From an uncultured Gammaproteobacteria bacterium (lineage in GTDB: Bacteria; Pseudomonadota; Gammaproteobacteria; Pseudomonadales; Azotimanducaceae), in assembly GCA_913045175.1 (NCBI GenBank), contig CAJWQG010000007.1, forward strand, positions 1 through 64,000: 64,000 nt of DNA, read 5' to 3'. The notes beneath the pieces were generated by a model. The model did no database searches. It worked only from the letters and a program-made list of their open reading frames with translations, and was not told the origin of the DNA. This document shows positions 28,520 to 38,085 of the stretch, in pieces. How positions within the stretch are numbered: position 1 is the first letter of the stretch; each line of letters starts with the position of its first letter. The position numbers and the translations under genes are program-made.

Positions 28520-29536
28520 ATGAAGGTAATTGGCATCGAAACTTCCTGCGACGAAACCGGCGTCGCTATCTACGATTCTGATGAAGGACTAATTGCTGAT
28601 CTTTTATTCAGCCAGATTGAATTGCACCAACGCTATGGCGGCGTCGTCCCGGAAATAGCTTCTCGCGATCATATTCGTAAAACCTTGCCCATGATCCACG
28701 AGGCTTTGGAAAAAGCCGGTTGTACCGCACGGGATATCGATGGGATTGCATACACGGCCGGTCCAGGACTAATCGGTGCGCTACTCGTCGGCGCAAGCAT
28801 CGCAAAATCTCTGGCCATTGCCTGGGAAATTCCTGCGCTTGGTATTCATCATATGGAAGGCCACTTGCTGGCGGCGAATATGGCTGAGCAACCTCCGTCG
28901 TATCCTTTTGTCGCACTCCTCGTTTCCGGTGGACACACTCAACTCATGGAGTGTCGACAACAAGGGGATTATCAATTATTAGGAGAGTCTGTCGATGATG
29001 CTGCGGGTGAGGCATTCGACAAGGTCGCCAAGATGCTGGGACTAGGGTACCCGGGAGGTCCCGAGATCGCAAAAGCCGCTAAGGATGGCGACAGGAATCG
29101 GTTTACGTTTCCCAGACCTATGACCAACAAGCCGGGACTCAACTTTAGCTTTAGTGGTTTGAAAACCTTTGTACTCAATACCATTTACGACCTGGATCAT
29201 CTTGAACGACAGGATATCGCCGACGTCGCCTGCGAATTCGAGGATGCCGTTGTCGATACCATCAGGATCAAATGTGAACGAGCACTAGAGCATTCAGGAC
29301 TGAACAGCCTTGTAATAGCAGGTGGCGTTAGTGCAAACGTACATCTACGCAGCGTTCTGGACAAGATGACCCGCGAGCGCGGCTACCAACTTTTCTACCC
29401 CGAGGCAAAGCTTTGTACCGACAACGGTGCGATGATCGCCTACGCGGGCTGGCAACGCTTACTCGCAGGTCAATCAGAATCACTAGATATCCACGTACGA
29501 CCCAGGTGGCCTATGGATGAGTTGGAGTCCGCTTGA
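28520..29536 (+). CDS. tsaD: tRNA threonylcarbamoyladenosine synthase subunit TsaD
   Basis: A 338-residue ASKHA-fold enzyme (Gcp/Kae1) that transfers the threonylcarbamoyl group to A37 of tRNAs reading ANN codons, acting with TsaB and TsaE. The metal-binding HxxxH is His111 and His115 in HHMEGHLLA. Other marks are [10 protein letters not shown] at the N terminus, [14 protein letters not shown] and [14 protein letters not shown]. It is divergent from rpsU across 144 bp, as in many proteobacteria. folB follows with a four-base overlap; plsY, often between them, is absent. Confidence 0.97.
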   Translation: MKVIGIETSCDETGVAIYDSDEGLIADLLFSQIELHQRYGGVVPEIASRDHIRKTLPMIHEALEKAGCTARDIDGIAYTAGPGLIGALLVGASIAKSLAIAWEIPALGIHHMEGHLLAANMAEQPPSYPFVALLVSGGHTQLMECRQQGDYQLLGESVDDAAGEAFDKVAKMLGLGYPGGPEIAKAAKDGDRNRFTFPRPMTNKPGLNFSFSGLKTFVLNTIYDLDHLERQDIADVACEFEDAVVDTIRIKCERALEHSGLNSLVIAGGVSANVHLRSVLDKMTRERGYQLFYPEAKLCTDNGAMIAYAGWQRLLAGQSESLDIHVRPRWPMDELESA

Positions 29537-29886
29537 AAGATACAATCTATATCGAACAACTCAAGATTGATTGCATCGTCGGCGTCAATGACTGGGAACG
29601 TAACATCAGGCGACAGGTCATTCTTGATCTAAAACTTGAAACGGATGTAACTAAGGCGGCAGAAAAAGACACTATCGAAGATGCCATCGACTACAAAACT
29701 GTCAGTGATCGGGTAACCAGTTTCGTCCAGTCAAGCTCATATCTCCTTATTGAGACGCTTGCAGAGTACGTAGCGGATTTGGTACTTACAGAATTCCCTG
29801 TCTCCCGGATTAGTCTGAAACTCAGCAAACCTGGGGCAGTCAGCAATGCGAAAAATGTAGGCGTATCGATCGAGCGGTCTCGCTAA
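29533..29886 (+). CDS. folB: dihydroneopterin aldolase
   Basis: A 117-residue enzyme of folate synthesis that cleaves dihydroneopterin to hydroxymethyl-dihydropterin. Family marks are [17 protein letters not shown], the [11 protein letters not shown] stretch, and [15 protein letters not shown] with its conserved Glu. The TTG start at 29533 overlaps the tsaD stop. folK and cca, which often follow, are not here: cca is 16 kb downstream and a degenerate region comes next. Confidence 0.93.
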   Translation: MKDTIYIEQLKIDCIVGVNDWERNIRRQVILDLKLETDVTKAAEKDTIEDAIDYKTVSDRVTSFVQSSSYLLIETLAEYVADLVLTEFPVSRISLKLSKPGAVSNAKNVGVSIERSR

Positions 29887-29892
29887 CCCAGA

Positions 29893-31044
29893 CTACTCGT
29901 TACCACTCGTAGAAGGCAATTTGTAAAAAGAAGGTTCAAATCCGAACTCATAGCGGTCGGAAAGCGAGGCCGTAAGCTCTCTATCTAACTTGTCATCGTT
30001 CTGCGCACTCAGCTCCAACGTATACAGGGTGATTTGTTCGTATCCACCTTTTGCTTTTGGATTAGCAAGCGTTACCATAAAATAGATATTTCCATCATCA
30101 TCATAAGCGAAGGATTGGTCATCCGGCAGGCGAAGACCCTGTGGGTTCTCGTCATAGTTCTTCAGGTTCTGGAACGCCACTTCATCGATCTCTTCAACTT
30201 TTTCTTCATCGTCTCTCTGGGATGCAGCTGTTGATCGTGAACTTGAAGAAGCGCTGGTTTCACCAGCACTTGCTAGAGATGTTGTCGCGCTACTAAGGTT
30301 GGCTTGAAACGCCTCGATGTTGATCGGTGGGATCGTAGGAATACTGGATGCATCAACATTGCTCGCAAGCGTAGTGGCTTCAGTAGTGACTTTTCCAAGA
30401 TTGTTAACAGTGTCGTTCGGAATCTCAGCAAGAATCGCCGTACTACCAATGTCATCCGAGAAGAACTGCCCTTCTTCAAGCCCGTAGAATATTCCACTGC
30501 CAGCTCGTTGCACGAAGTTCTGGTCGGCCACAGCACTGCCCACATTAGCAATCGGCGCGAGGAACACGATAGATCCGTTCCGGCTGTTGATATCTTGATT
30601 GCTGTCGCCCTGCCCCAGGGTTATCGGATCGTTGACACGCGAGAAAGTCGGGACAGGATCACCTTCTGCAACATCAGACCTAGGTTTGGTAATAACCAAA
30701 GTTACATCCTGAGCCGCATCCACCGTGGCGATGGCAATGCCTTCTTCTGCAGACAATATAAGACCATCAGCTGGTTCATCTCCCACTGCCTGTGCGGTAC
30801 CCAATGCAAAAATAGTTGTGTTTTTATCCTGGTCAATCCGGCCTTCGACACTGATGATTCCAACTTTGCCGTCGCTATTAATACTACTGGTGGCAATATC
30901 CCCATTGCTAGACGTAACTTTGACGTCTCCGCCTTCTATTGCAGTTCCTTCCGCATTTCCAGTCACCGTCTCACTGTTAAGTGAAATATCGTTGGTCGCA
31001 AGAATGCTTGACTCATCAGCCATAATCTTGTCACTGGTGGTCAA
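29893..31044 (-). pseudogene. 3' fragment of a large exported adhesin (filamentous-haemagglutinin-like)
   Basis: An open frame of 383 codons encoding a protein rich in Ser, Thr, Asp and Asn. The first part has short irregular strands of the kind seen in TpsA/haemagglutinin beta-helices (SSILATNDISLNSETVTG, VTSSNGDIATSSINSDGKVG). A Ser-rich low-complexity stretch lies near 265-285, followed by an acidic linker and a folded C-terminal region ending YEFGFEPSFYKLP. There is no signal peptide or TPS domain. The frame opens with a TTG only two codons after a stop, exactly where a truncated rhodanese begins on the other strand. I read it as the severed tail of a much longer gene; a small intact protein cannot be excluded. 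Confidence 0.55.
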
Positions 31045-31243
31045 GACCTATATCATTGATGTTCGCAATCCAAAAGAAGTCGAAGAGAACAAGATCCCCG
31101 GCAGCCTTAACATTCCTCTCCTACTGTTGAGAAAGAACCTCAATAAGCTAAAGCCTGAAGGTGTTTACGTCATGGCTTGCGATGGTGGTAAACGCGCGGA
31201 ATTGGGCGCCTACGTTCTCGATCAACCGGACGACTCGGCGTAA
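31043..31243 (+). pseudogene. 3' fragment of a rhodanese-domain gene
   Basis: About 66 codons read as a rhodanese domain from its first beta strand: YIIDVRNPKEVEENKIPGSL, then NIPLLLLRKNL and the active-site loop VMACDGGKRAELGAYVL with the sulfur-carrying Cys. The residues that should precede the first strand are missing; the frame runs back into the antisense of the adhesin fragment. The C terminus also stops short of the usual last strand (DQPDDSA then TAA). The wording resembles the rhodanese half of cyclic-nucleotide-binding/rhodanese proteins. Probably a remnant; hinT starts nine bases later. Confidence 0.6.
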
Positions 31244-31251
31244 GCTTACCC

Positions 31252-31614
31252 ATGACAGACGAAGCGGCCGATAAAGCGGTAGATAACTGCCTGTTTTGCA
31301 AAATCGTACGTAAAGAGATCCCCGCCGACGTGATTTATGAAGACGATACTGTCATCGCATTTCGCGACATCACACCACAGGCACCTGTGCACGTACTGGT
31401 TGTTCCTCGCACGCACGTGAGCACCGTAAATGATCTTGAGGATCCAGCTTTGGCTGGCTACCTCATCATGACCGCAAAGAAGCTCGCAAATGAGCTGGGT
31501 ATAGACGAGTCAGGCTATCGATTGGTAATGAACTGCAATGAACAAGGTGGTCAGACTGTTTTCCATATCCACTTGCACCTTCTTGGAGGCCAACAGCTTG
31601 GCCACCTCATTTAA
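31252..31614 (+). CDS. hinT: HIT-family purine nucleoside phosphoramidase HinT
   Basis: A 120-residue HIT protein that hydrolyses AMP-lysine-type phosphoramidates and acyl adenylates. The histidine triad is HIHLHLLGG near the C terminus. CLFCKIVRKEIPADVIYEDD at the front and VPRTHVSTVNDL in the middle are standard for HinT. Length is normal. In Pseudomonas the homologue also sits close to coq7, as here. Confidence 0.95.
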   Translation: MTDEAADKAVDNCLFCKIVRKEIPADVIYEDDTVIAFRDITPQAPVHVLVVPRTHVSTVNDLEDPALAGYLIMTAKKLANELGIDESGYRLVMNCNEQGGQTVFHIHLHLLGGQQLGHLI

Positions 31615-31644
31615 AAGCATGTTTTCCACCCGTATTGTTTAACC

Positions 31645-32277
31645 ATGGCGTTATCTGCTCTAGATAAAGTTATCTGCGACATTGATCGCGCACTGCGGAT
31701 CAGCTCGGGCTCCCTGGGTACCGGCAAGAGGCAATCTCCAGCGCCAGGTGAAGGCTCTGCGCTCAAGGAAGCCGACTGTCAAATCGCTTCGCGTCTTATG
31801 CGTGTCAATCACACCGGGGAAGTGTGTGCCCAGGCACTCTATCAAGGTCAGGCAATGACCACGCGCAATCAGAATATTCGCAAAATAATGCAGCAATCAG
31901 CTGACGAAGAGACCGACCATCTGGTGTGGTGCGAACAACGAATTAAGGAACTTGGTTCACACACAAGTTATCTGAATCCGTTTTTTTATCTCGGATCCCT
32001 GTCCATCGGAGCACTAGCAGGCACGTTGGGCGACAAGGTCAATCTCGGATTCGTCGCCGCGACAGAAGACGGCGTGGTGACTCATCTTAAAGATCATCTT
32101 AAGAGGCTGCCATCCAGCGACGCCAAATCTCGTGCGATTCTGGAAAAAATGAAAGACGATGAAAGTCGACACGCTGACAAAGCGATGCAATCTGGTGGTT
32201 ATAACTATCCGCCGATGTTGCGACGCATTATGCGTGGCGCTGCCCAGGTGATGACGAAGACCACCTACTGGTTCTAG
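31645..32277 (+). CDS. coq7: demethoxyubiquinone hydroxylase (3-demethoxyubiquinol 3-hydroxylase)
   Basis: A 210-residue di-iron monooxygenase that performs the C6 hydroxylation of ubiquinone synthesis. The carboxylate and His ligands fall in four helices: RVNHTGEVCAQALYQGQ, SADEETDHLVWCEQR, ATEDGVVTHLKDHL and KDDESRHADKA. It aligns over the whole family length. Its presence implies aerobic ubiquinone production without UbiF. It converges on the VOC-family gene with a one-base gap. Confidence 0.96.
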   Translation: MALSALDKVICDIDRALRISSGSLGTGKRQSPAPGEGSALKEADCQIASRLMRVNHTGEVCAQALYQGQAMTTRNQNIRKIMQQSADEETDHLVWCEQRIKELGSHTSYLNPFFYLGSLSIGALAGTLGDKVNLGFVAATEDGVVTHLKDHLKRLPSSDAKSRAILEKMKDDESRHADKAMQSGGYNYPPMLRRIMRGAAQVMTKTTYWF

Positions 32278-32278
32278 G

Positions 32279-32701
32279 TCAATCGGTTTTCGCTATTGGA
32301 GGATGATAAATTAGCTGTACCCGTGTGCCTGATGGATCCTCACAGTAAAAACCTCTTGCACCGTCGCGATGATCTCTCGGCTCGGTGAGCGTCTTGACAC
32401 CATTGTCGGTCAGGAACGTGAACCAATCACTTATCCTTTCTTTTTCGTTGATAAAAAAGCCAATGTGATCCAGCACGCTCTCATTCGCGTCATCTTCACG
32501 TTGTCCCTCATCACTCTGAGCTTCAGGCCGTCGATGTAACGCAAGATTATCGTTCCCGCTAGTTAGGTAGACATTGTCGGTGTCTGGCCGCCATTCAACT
32601 TCCATACCCAATAGCTCCGTGTAAAACGACTCCGTCTTTTCCAGATCGACAACGTAGAGTGCCACGTGACGCATACCATTGGTTTTACCCAGTCCAGACA
32701 T
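32279..32701 (-). CDS. VOC-family (glyoxalase/dioxygenase fold) protein
   Basis: A 140-residue protein with the paired beta-alpha-beta-beta-beta modules of the VOC superfamily: MRHVALYVVDLEKTESFY with its first-module His, LGMEVEWRPD, the second-module DHIGFFINEKERIS, and GFYCEDPSGTRVQLIYHP with the closing Glu or Gln region. Substrate is unknown. I chose the ATG at 32701 with GAGG upstream, just after the OsmC gene ends; the longer frame reaches into that gene. The two are probably co-transcribed. Confidence 0.85.
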   Translation of the reverse strand: MSGLGKTNGMRHVALYVVDLEKTESFYTELLGMEVEWRPDTDNVYLTSGNDNLALHRRPEAQSDEGQREDDANESVLDHIGFFINEKERISDWFTFLTDNGVKTLTEPRDHRDGARGFYCEDPSGTRVQLIYHPPIAKTD

Positions 32702-32702
32702 G

Positions 32703-33134
32703 TTAGCCCTCGACGATTGCGTAATCGTGGGTAATATCAACACCCCCACGAGCCAGCATTATCGAAGCTGAACAGTATTTCTCAGCGGAGAGATCCACGG
32801 CGCGCTTTACCTGTGCTTCCTTAAGATTCTTGCCTGTCACGGTAAAGTGAACATGGATACGAGTAAATACGCTTGGAATGTCTTCGGCTCGTTCCGCTTC
32901 AACATCAGCAACACAATCAGTCACGCCCTGCCGGGACTTCTTTAGAATAGACAAAACATCGAAACTGGTACAGCCACCCAGGCCCATTAGCATCAACTCC
33001 ATAGGTCGAATACCAATCCCTCGTCCACCTTCACTCTCCGGGCCTTCCATCAGAACGGCATGTCCTGTACCCGATTCAATAAGAAACTGGACACCGTCAA
33101 TCCATTTTACCGTTGCTTTCATTGGTGCCGCCAT
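32703..33134 (-). CDS. OsmC/Ohr-family protein, YhfA type
   Basis: A 143-residue OsmC-fold protein. The fold is shown by RPMELMLMGLGGCTSFDVLSIL with its reactive-type Cys, and the C-terminal SAEKYCSASIMLARG with the second Cys. Family members are thiol peroxidases or of unknown activity. It lies divergently next to crp, as yhfA does in E. coli and its homologue does beside vfr in Pseudomonas, which supports the YhfA subgroup. The function of YhfA is not established. Confidence 0.88.
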   Translation of the reverse strand: MAAPMKATVKWIDGVQFLIESGTGHAVLMEGPESEGGRGIGIRPMELMLMGLGGCTSFDVLSILKKSRQGVTDCVADVEAERAEDIPSVFTRIHVHFTVTGKNLKEAQVKRAVDLSAEKYCSASIMLARGGVDITHDYAIVEG

Positions 33135-33257
33135 TGTTGGAAAGCCAGTATGGTAGCGACTTCAGGAGCTTTGGACCAGTTTAGCCCGTCGCAGACTGCT
33201 TGTTTTCATAAGATGCTGGACGTAATCTATCTTTTAACCGCTTACAGAAACCGAAAT

Positions 33258-33897
33258 ATGGTTAGTTTGACTCTTTCATCACCGACCCTCGGCAATATGG
33301 ATGAATTCCTTTCCTACGCACATAAGCGTAAGTATCCAAAGGGAAGCACCATCATCTACGAGGGAGAAAAAAGTGAATCAATCTACTACATCACGAAAGG
33401 CTCGGTGACAGTCCTGATTGAAGATGACTCCGGGAGAGAGATCATCATCGCCTACCTAAACGAAGGAGACTTCTTTGGTGAGATGGCCATGTTCGGCGAA
33501 GGAACCCGCACGGCCTGGGTGAAAGCCAAAACCGAGTGCGAAGTGGCGGAACTTGGGTACACTAAATTCGCAGAGCTCAGTAAGGAAGACGCCGGCATGC
33601 TATACGAACTCGCCAGCCAGCCAGCTAGCTGAACGCCTTGGCAAAACCACTCAGAAAGTTGGTGACCTTGCGTTTTTGGATGTTACTGGCCGCGTGGCCG
33701 GCACGTTGCTCGATTTATGTAAGGAACCTGATGCCATGACTCATCCTGATGGCATGCAAATCAAGATTACCCGTCAGGAGATTGGCCGCATCGTCGGATG
33801 TTCCAGAGAGATGGTCGGGCGCGTACTCAAAACCCTTGAGGATCAGGGGTTGGTATCAGTCAAAGGCAAAACCATGGTGGTATTCGATACACGATAG
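33258..33897 (+). pseudogene. crp: cyclic AMP receptor protein (Crp/Vfr) gene split by a +4-bp frameshift
   Basis: The first frame (33258-33632, 124 residues) encodes the cAMP-binding domain: HKRKYPKGSTIIYEGE, NEGDFFGEMAMFGEGTRTAW with Gly74, Glu75, Arg84 and Thr85 at ligand positions, and the start of the dimer helix (MLYELASQ). A second frame, entered at about 33612-33635, gives the rest: [20 protein letters not shown], then the DNA-binding helix-turn-helix [21 protein letters not shown] and stops at 33897. The two halves join at three copies of GCCA; with two copies the frame would be continuous and give a normal protein of about 210 residues. Both halves look well conserved, so inactivation is recent, reversible or a sequence error. 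Confidence 0.85.
33612..33623 (+). repeat. GCCA tetranucleotide repeat, three copies, at the crp frameshift
   Basis: GCCAGCCAGCCA lies inside crp and is followed by the near-copies GCTA and GCTG. Removing one unit would restore the crp reading frame from SerGln directly into LeuAlaGluArg. Such short tetranucleotide runs gain and lose units by polymerase slippage. Three copies is short for an efficient phase-variation switch. Confidence 0.8.
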
Positions 33898-33925
33898 GAA
33901 ATTCGAGGTTCTGAAATTCGAGAGC

Positions 33926-34726
33926 CTAAGAGAACAGCTCCCGTAACTTTTCTCCCGGATCATCTTCCCGCATAAACGATTCCCCAACCAGGAAGCCAGT
34001 AACTCCCGCATCACTTAAACGCCGCACCTCTTCCCTTGATGAAATACCGCTCTCGCTGATGATAAGCGCGTCATCGGGAACGCTACCCAACAAATCGAGA
34101 GTAGTATCCAGCGATACATCAAAAGTGTGTAAGTTCCGATTGTTTATTCCAATCAGCGATGGTTTCAGCGCGAGGACATTATCTAGCTCGGCTTGATTAT
34201 GAACCTCAAACAGGACATCCATACCCACATCACGGGCGAGTTCCGACAGCGATTTAAGTTCATGTAAATCGAGAATAGCTGCAATAAGCAGGATACAGTC
34301 CGCACCAATCGACGCTGCCTCATAGACCTGGTAGGTGTCAACGGTAAAATCTTTGCGCAGTACGGGCAGGCCACAAGCATCACGGGCCTGCTGAAGATAA
34401 TCGTTGCTCCCCTGAAAAAATAATTCGTCGGTTAGCACAGACAGACAGGTTGCTCCTGCCCCCGCATAGCTCTTGGCTATTTCCGTGGGAACAAAGTTTT
34501 CCCGGATTACGCCTTTGGACGGCGAAGCTTTTTTTATTTCAGCGATAACCGAAATCTGATCACTACTCGCGCATTTCCTGATTGCATCAATAAAGCCTCT
34601 TGGGGGATCGAGTCTTTCTCGCGCGCTACGCTCAACGGCAGCCTCAGACTTCAGGCTTTTATTAACTTCAATCTCCTGCTGCTTCTTTGCAACTATCCGC
34701 TTGAGCACATCAGGCGCATCAGCCAT
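33926..34726 (-). CDS. trpC: indole-3-glycerol phosphate synthase
   Basis: A 266-residue TIM-barrel enzyme of tryptophan synthesis. The catalytic region is [17 protein letters not shown], with [29 protein letters not shown] and [12 protein letters not shown] following. There is no fused TrpF. I start it at the ATG at 34726, which overlaps the end of trpD by eight bases; the frame runs ten codons further upstream without family-like residues. It is the last gene of trpEGDC and converges on crp. Confidence 0.96.
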   Translation of the reverse strand: MADAPDVLKRIVAKKQQEIEVNKSLKSEAAVERSARERLDPPRGFIDAIRKCASSDQISVIAEIKKASPSKGVIRENFVPTEIAKSYAGAGATCLSVLTDELFFQGSNDYLQQARDACGLPVLRKDFTVDTYQVYEAASIGADCILLIAAILDLHELKSLSELARDVGMDVLFEVHNQAELDNVLALKPSLIGINNRNLHTFDVSLDTTLDLLGSVPDDALIISESGISSREEVRRLSDAGVTGFLVGESFMREDDPGEKLRELFS

Positions 34727-35747
34727 TTTCCGAGACCTGCTGCGTAAAGTCCGCAAAGTCTTTCATTTTCTCCGTCGCGAGCCCAGAACCTATTGCATCC
34801 CTCGCCATCTCAATTCCATCAGCTAACGAGCTCGCGGCACCCGAGACGTATATAGCGGCGCCAGCGTTTAAAACAACGAAGTCCGTTGCCCCCTCATTCT
34901 CTGCCGCAAGGGCCTGGCGCACCAATACCAGGCTTTCTTCGGCGTTCTCTACCTTTAAAGAATCAATAGATTGTCGCTTGCAAGCAAACTGCTCGGGCTC
35001 TACCTGATACTCCGTGATCTCGCCGTCTTTTAGTTCCGCCACGTTCGTGGGCGCTGCAATACTGATTTCATCAAGCCCATCTTCCGAGTGAACAACCATG
35101 ACGTGCTTACTCCCAAGCTTATCGAGCACCTCAGCAATTGGTCGCACCCAGTTCTTGTCATAAACACCTAAAAGTTGTCGTTCCGCTTTCGCGGGATTAG
35201 TGAGCGGTCCTAACAGGTTAAATATGGTGCGAACAGTCATTTCCTTTCGCGGCCCAATCGCATGCTTCATAGCTCCGTGATGCGACAATGCAAACAGAAA
35301 GCCAAGACCTACAGTATCAATACAACGGGCAACCTGTTCAGGCGTGAGAGTAATGTTCGCGCCCGCCGCCTCCAAAAGATCAGCACTACCGCTCTTACTG
35401 CTTGCCCCACGGTTACCATGCTTGGCAACTCGAACACCAGCTGCTGCCGCCACAAACGCGCTTGCGGTAGATACGTTGAATTTATTCGAACCACTGCCAC
35501 CGGTGCCACAGGTATCGACCAGTCCTTCTATACCAACTTCTACTGGTGTCGCCAGCTCTCGCATGACAGTCGCGGCACCTGTGATTTCTCCAACTGTCTC
35601 TCCTTTCACTCGAAGACCCACCAGGAAACCACCAATCTGTGCGGGGGTCGCCTCACCGGTCATGATCAGTTGCATGACCTCAGTCATCTCTTCGCGACTA
35701 AGATCGTATCCTTCAATGACTCTGGCTATCGCCGTAGGCATATCCAT
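34719..35747 (-). CDS. trpD: anthranilate phosphoribosyltransferase
   Basis: A 342-residue enzyme that attaches phosphoribosyl to anthranilate. The PRPP-binding loop is [17 protein letters not shown] and the second substrate site [21 protein letters not shown]. It is unfused to TrpG, as in pseudomonads. It follows trpG by 17 bp and overlaps trpC, consistent with a single trpEGDC transcript. Confidence 0.97.
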   Translation of the reverse strand: MDMPTAIARVIEGYDLSREEMTEVMQLIMTGEATPAQIGGFLVGLRVKGETVGEITGAATVMRELATPVEVGIEGLVDTCGTGGSGSNKFNVSTASAFVAAAAGVRVAKHGNRGASSKSGSADLLEAAGANITLTPEQVARCIDTVGLGFLFALSHHGAMKHAIGPRKEMTVRTIFNLLGPLTNPAKAERQLLGVYDKNWVRPIAEVLDKLGSKHVMVVHSEDGLDEISIAAPTNVAELKDGEITEYQVEPEQFACKRQSIDSLKVENAEESLVLVRQALAAENEGATDFVVLNAGAAIYVSGAASSLADGIEMARDAIGSGLATEKMKDFADFTQQVSENG

Positions 35748-35764
35748 GTTGTTTTCCCCTTTTT

Positions 35765-36340
35765 CTATTGTGCTTGCTCTATAAAATTCAACAACAGTGC
35801 ATGACCATGTTCGGTCAGCACGGATTCCGGGTGAAATTGAACACCTTCAACCAGCCAATCTTTGTGACGAAGGCCCATTATTTCATCCACTTCGCCATCC
35901 TTCATGGTCCATGCGGTCATTTCCATCCCTTCTGGCACCTCATCAACGATCAGAGAATGATATCGTGTCGCCGTAAAGGGACTGGGCAATTCGGCGAACA
36001 CCCCCACGCCATTATGGTGAATGTCTGATGTTTTGCCGTGCATTACCTCTCTCGCTTTCACAACTTTGCTACCAAAAACCTGACCGATGCTTTGATGTCC
36101 GAGACAAATGCCAAGTATCGGGATATTGCCTGCAAATTTTTCAGCAACCTGCATTGATATGCCTGCTTCATTTGGCGTACAGGGACCAGGTGAGATAACG
36201 ATCTGGTCTGGCCCAATGTCCGATATCTCCTCCACTGTCGTTTCATCATTACGCTTCACCAACACTTCCTGGCCGAGTTCGTAAAGATATTGCACCACGT
36301 TGTAAGTAAACGAATCGTAGTTATCAATCATCACTATCAT
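35765..36340 (-). CDS. trpG: anthranilate synthase component II (glutamine amidotransferase)
   Basis: A 191-residue class I glutamine amidotransferase that feeds ammonia to TrpE; it may also serve PabB. The catalytic Cys is in [10 protein letters not shown] and the His-Glu pair in [14 protein letters not shown]. Near the start [16 protein letters not shown] is standard. The ATG at 36340 overlaps the trpE stop (ATGA). The frame is open for 47 codons upstream, but this is inside trpE and not family-like. Confidence 0.96.
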   Translation of the reverse strand: MIVMIDNYDSFTYNVVQYLYELGQEVLVKRNDETTVEEISDIGPDQIVISPGPCTPNEAGISMQVAEKFAGNIPILGICLGHQSIGQVFGSKVVKAREVMHGKTSDIHHNGVGVFAELPSPFTATRYHSLIVDEVPEGMEMTAWTMKDGEVDEIMGLRHKDWLVEGVQFHPESVLTEHGHALLLNFIEQAQ

Positions 36341-37884
36341 GACTTTACTCCCAGGCTTCCCCTCGCCTCTTCCTCGTTGAACTCTCGTGGGTTTTCCTGG
36401 GCCAAAGATCCATCCAAACCCGACTCCGCCATCGCAGCGGCAGTGAATATGGAACGCGCTTTGTTCATCGTCTCCTTCCATTCCAGGTTGGGGATTGAAT
36501 CGGCAACCACTCCTGCACCAGCCTGGATATAGAGTTTCTTGTCCTTAATCACGGCGGTACGTATCGCAATCGCCGTATCCATATTTCCATTCCACGACAT
36601 GTAGCCAACTGCGCCACCAAATACGCCGCGTTTCTCTGGCTCAAGTTCGTCAATGATTTCCATCGCACGCACTTTAGGCGCGCCACTTAGCGTCCCGACG
36701 GGCAGAGTGGCTCGTAGCAGGTCGATACCGGTGACCTCCGGCCTAACCTGACCACAAACATTAGAAGCAATATGCATCACATGCGCATAACGCTCCACCA
36801 CCATCATTTCACTAACTTCCACGGTGCCAGGGTTACACACCCTTCCAATATCATTGCGTCCAAGATCTATCAACATCAGGTGCTCGGCAATCTCTTTGGG
36901 ATCGGCAAGGAGTTCTGCTTCCATAGCAAGATCTTCCTCCTCATCCCGGCCTCTGCGTCTGGTACCAGCCAGCGGCCTCACGGTCACCTCGCCTGAGTCG
37001 AGTCGCGCCAGTATCTCTGGTGAAGACGAAACAATCTGAAAATCCGCCAGGTCCATAAAATACATATACGGAGAAGGATTAAGCCGACGCAATGCTCGAT
37101 ACAGATGCAGAGGATCGCTCTCGAAAGTAACTGACATCCGCTGTGATATTACGACCTGCATCACATCACCCTCTACGATGTATTTCTTTATCCTTTCAAC
37201 ATCGTCTTTGAATTTCTGCTCTCCGTAACTGGACACGAAGTCTGCTTCATGAATCCTTGGACCCATGGCTGGTTTTCTAATACCTTGTGGAATGGGATTA
37301 GCTATCGCTGACTGCATTTCATCCAGTCGGGCTTCTGCCTGCTCCAGCGTGCCTTCATTACTGATATGGGTGATCAGGTGGATCTTTGCCTCAACGCTGT
37401 CAAAAACAATGACATCATTTGAAACCATCAGCACAATGTCGGGGCAGCCAATGGTATCGGGTAAATCTGTGTCGCGAAGTTTCTTCTCAACAAAGCGCAC
37501 CGTATCGTAGCCGAAGTAACCTACTAGGCCGCCGGTGTAGGTCGGCAGATCGAGAAGCTCCGGGTATCTAAACTGTTGTCTAAAGGATTCGATATAGGCT
37601 AACGGATCATCGGTGGTCGAACGTTCGGTAACTTCACCGTCCACCTCCATTGTGATTTGCTCGCCACTAACCTTGAGAATCTGGCTGGATGGTAGACCTA
37701 CCACCGAATACCTGGACCATTTCTCGCCACCTTGTGCAGCAGATTCCAATAGGTAGCTGTATGGCCCGGTTGCGACTTTTATATAGTAGGACAGCGGCGT
37801 ATCCAGATCCGCAAATAGCTCTCTGATCACGGGTATATGGTTGTAGCCCTCTGCGACTAGCCGGGCAAAGTTTTCTGGAGTCAT
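36337..37884 (-). CDS. trpE: anthranilate synthase component I
   Basis: A 515-residue chorismate-using enzyme, first of the tryptophan branch. The tryptophan feedback site is the LLES motif at 45-48. The catalytic C-terminal domain has [16 protein letters not shown], the metal- and chorismate-binding region [11 protein letters not shown], and [23 protein letters not shown]. It heads trpEGDC and is preceded by a leader peptide and attenuator, so it is regulated both by end-product inhibition and by transcription attenuation. gph, often upstream in relatives, is missing. Confidence 0.97.
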   Translation of the reverse strand: MTPENFARLVAEGYNHIPVIRELFADLDTPLSYYIKVATGPYSYLLESAAQGGEKWSRYSVVGLPSSQILKVSGEQITMEVDGEVTERSTTDDPLAYIESFRQQFRYPELLDLPTYTGGLVGYFGYDTVRFVEKKLRDTDLPDTIGCPDIVLMVSNDVIVFDSVEAKIHLITHISNEGTLEQAEARLDEMQSAIANPIPQGIRKPAMGPRIHEADFVSSYGEQKFKDDVERIKKYIVEGDVMQVVISQRMSVTFESDPLHLYRALRRLNPSPYMYFMDLADFQIVSSSPEILARLDSGEVTVRPLAGTRRRGRDEEEDLAMEAELLADPKEIAEHLMLIDLGRNDIGRVCNPGTVEVSEMMVVERYAHVMHIASNVCGQVRPEVTGIDLLRATLPVGTLSGAPKVRAMEIIDELEPEKRGVFGGAVGYMSWNGNMDTAIAIRTAVIKDKKLYIQAGAGVVADSIPNLEWKETMNKARSIFTAAAMAESGLDGSLAQENPREFNEEEARGSLGVKS

Positions 37885-37922
37885 GGTTATCTCCGATACA
37901 TCAATATAAATTCAAGCAAATT

Positions 37923-37958
37923 GGGCTGCACAGACCAGCCCCCGCGTTACGGTGTGTG
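37923..37958 (-). terminator. trp attenuator: terminator with competing antiterminator
   Basis: On the minus strand GGGCTG (37941-37936) and CAGCCC (37928-37923) form a six-bp GC-rich stem with a seven-base loop, followed by AATTTGCTT, a modest U tract. The segment CACACACC (37958-37951) can instead pair at seven of eight positions with GGTCTGTG (37936-37929), which overlaps the terminator, giving an antiterminator. GGTG (37965-37962), inside the last Trp codon and stop of the leader peptide, can pair with CACC (37954-37951) as the pause hairpin. This is the four-segment logic of a trp attenuator. Structures were derived by hand, without energy calculation. Confidence 0.65.
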
Positions 37959-37960
37959 AT

Positions 37961-38029
37961 TCACCATCGCCAGGAGAGATATATCCAGTCTCGCAAGAGA
38001 CTGTTGCTTACTCGAAATAATCGACTCAT
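37961..38029 (-). CDS. trpL: trp operon leader peptide, 22 residues with three Trp codons
   Basis: ATG at 38029 to TGA at 37961 reads as a 22-residue peptide whose last eight residues are DWIYLSWR followed by a final W: three TGG codons among the last nine, two of them in the last three. Random sequence would rarely give this density of Trp directly before trpE. It lies 76 bp upstream of the trpE ATG and is followed by the attenuator hairpins. Ribosome stalling at these codons when charged Trp-tRNA is scarce would free the antiterminator. The ribosome site (AAGAG, about nine bases upstream) is weak. A perfect seven-bp inverted repeat (CAGTCTC ... GAGACTG) lies in the middle of the peptide gene. 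Confidence 0.8.
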   Translation of the reverse strand: MSRLFRVSNSLLRDWIYLSWRW

Positions 38030-38085
38030 CGAGATAACTCTTATATTTCGCGCCAAGCTTAATGAAACCTGGCGAATACTACAAC

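Noticed and set aside
30304-30984. A 226-codon frame opposite the adhesin fragment
   Set aside because: It is antisense to a frame with clear low-complexity exported-protein character and has no recognisable features itself.
33897-33930. Hairpin GGTTCT ... AGAGCC between crp and trpC as a terminator
   Set aside because: The stem is six pairs with a GU wobble and there is no T run on either strand.
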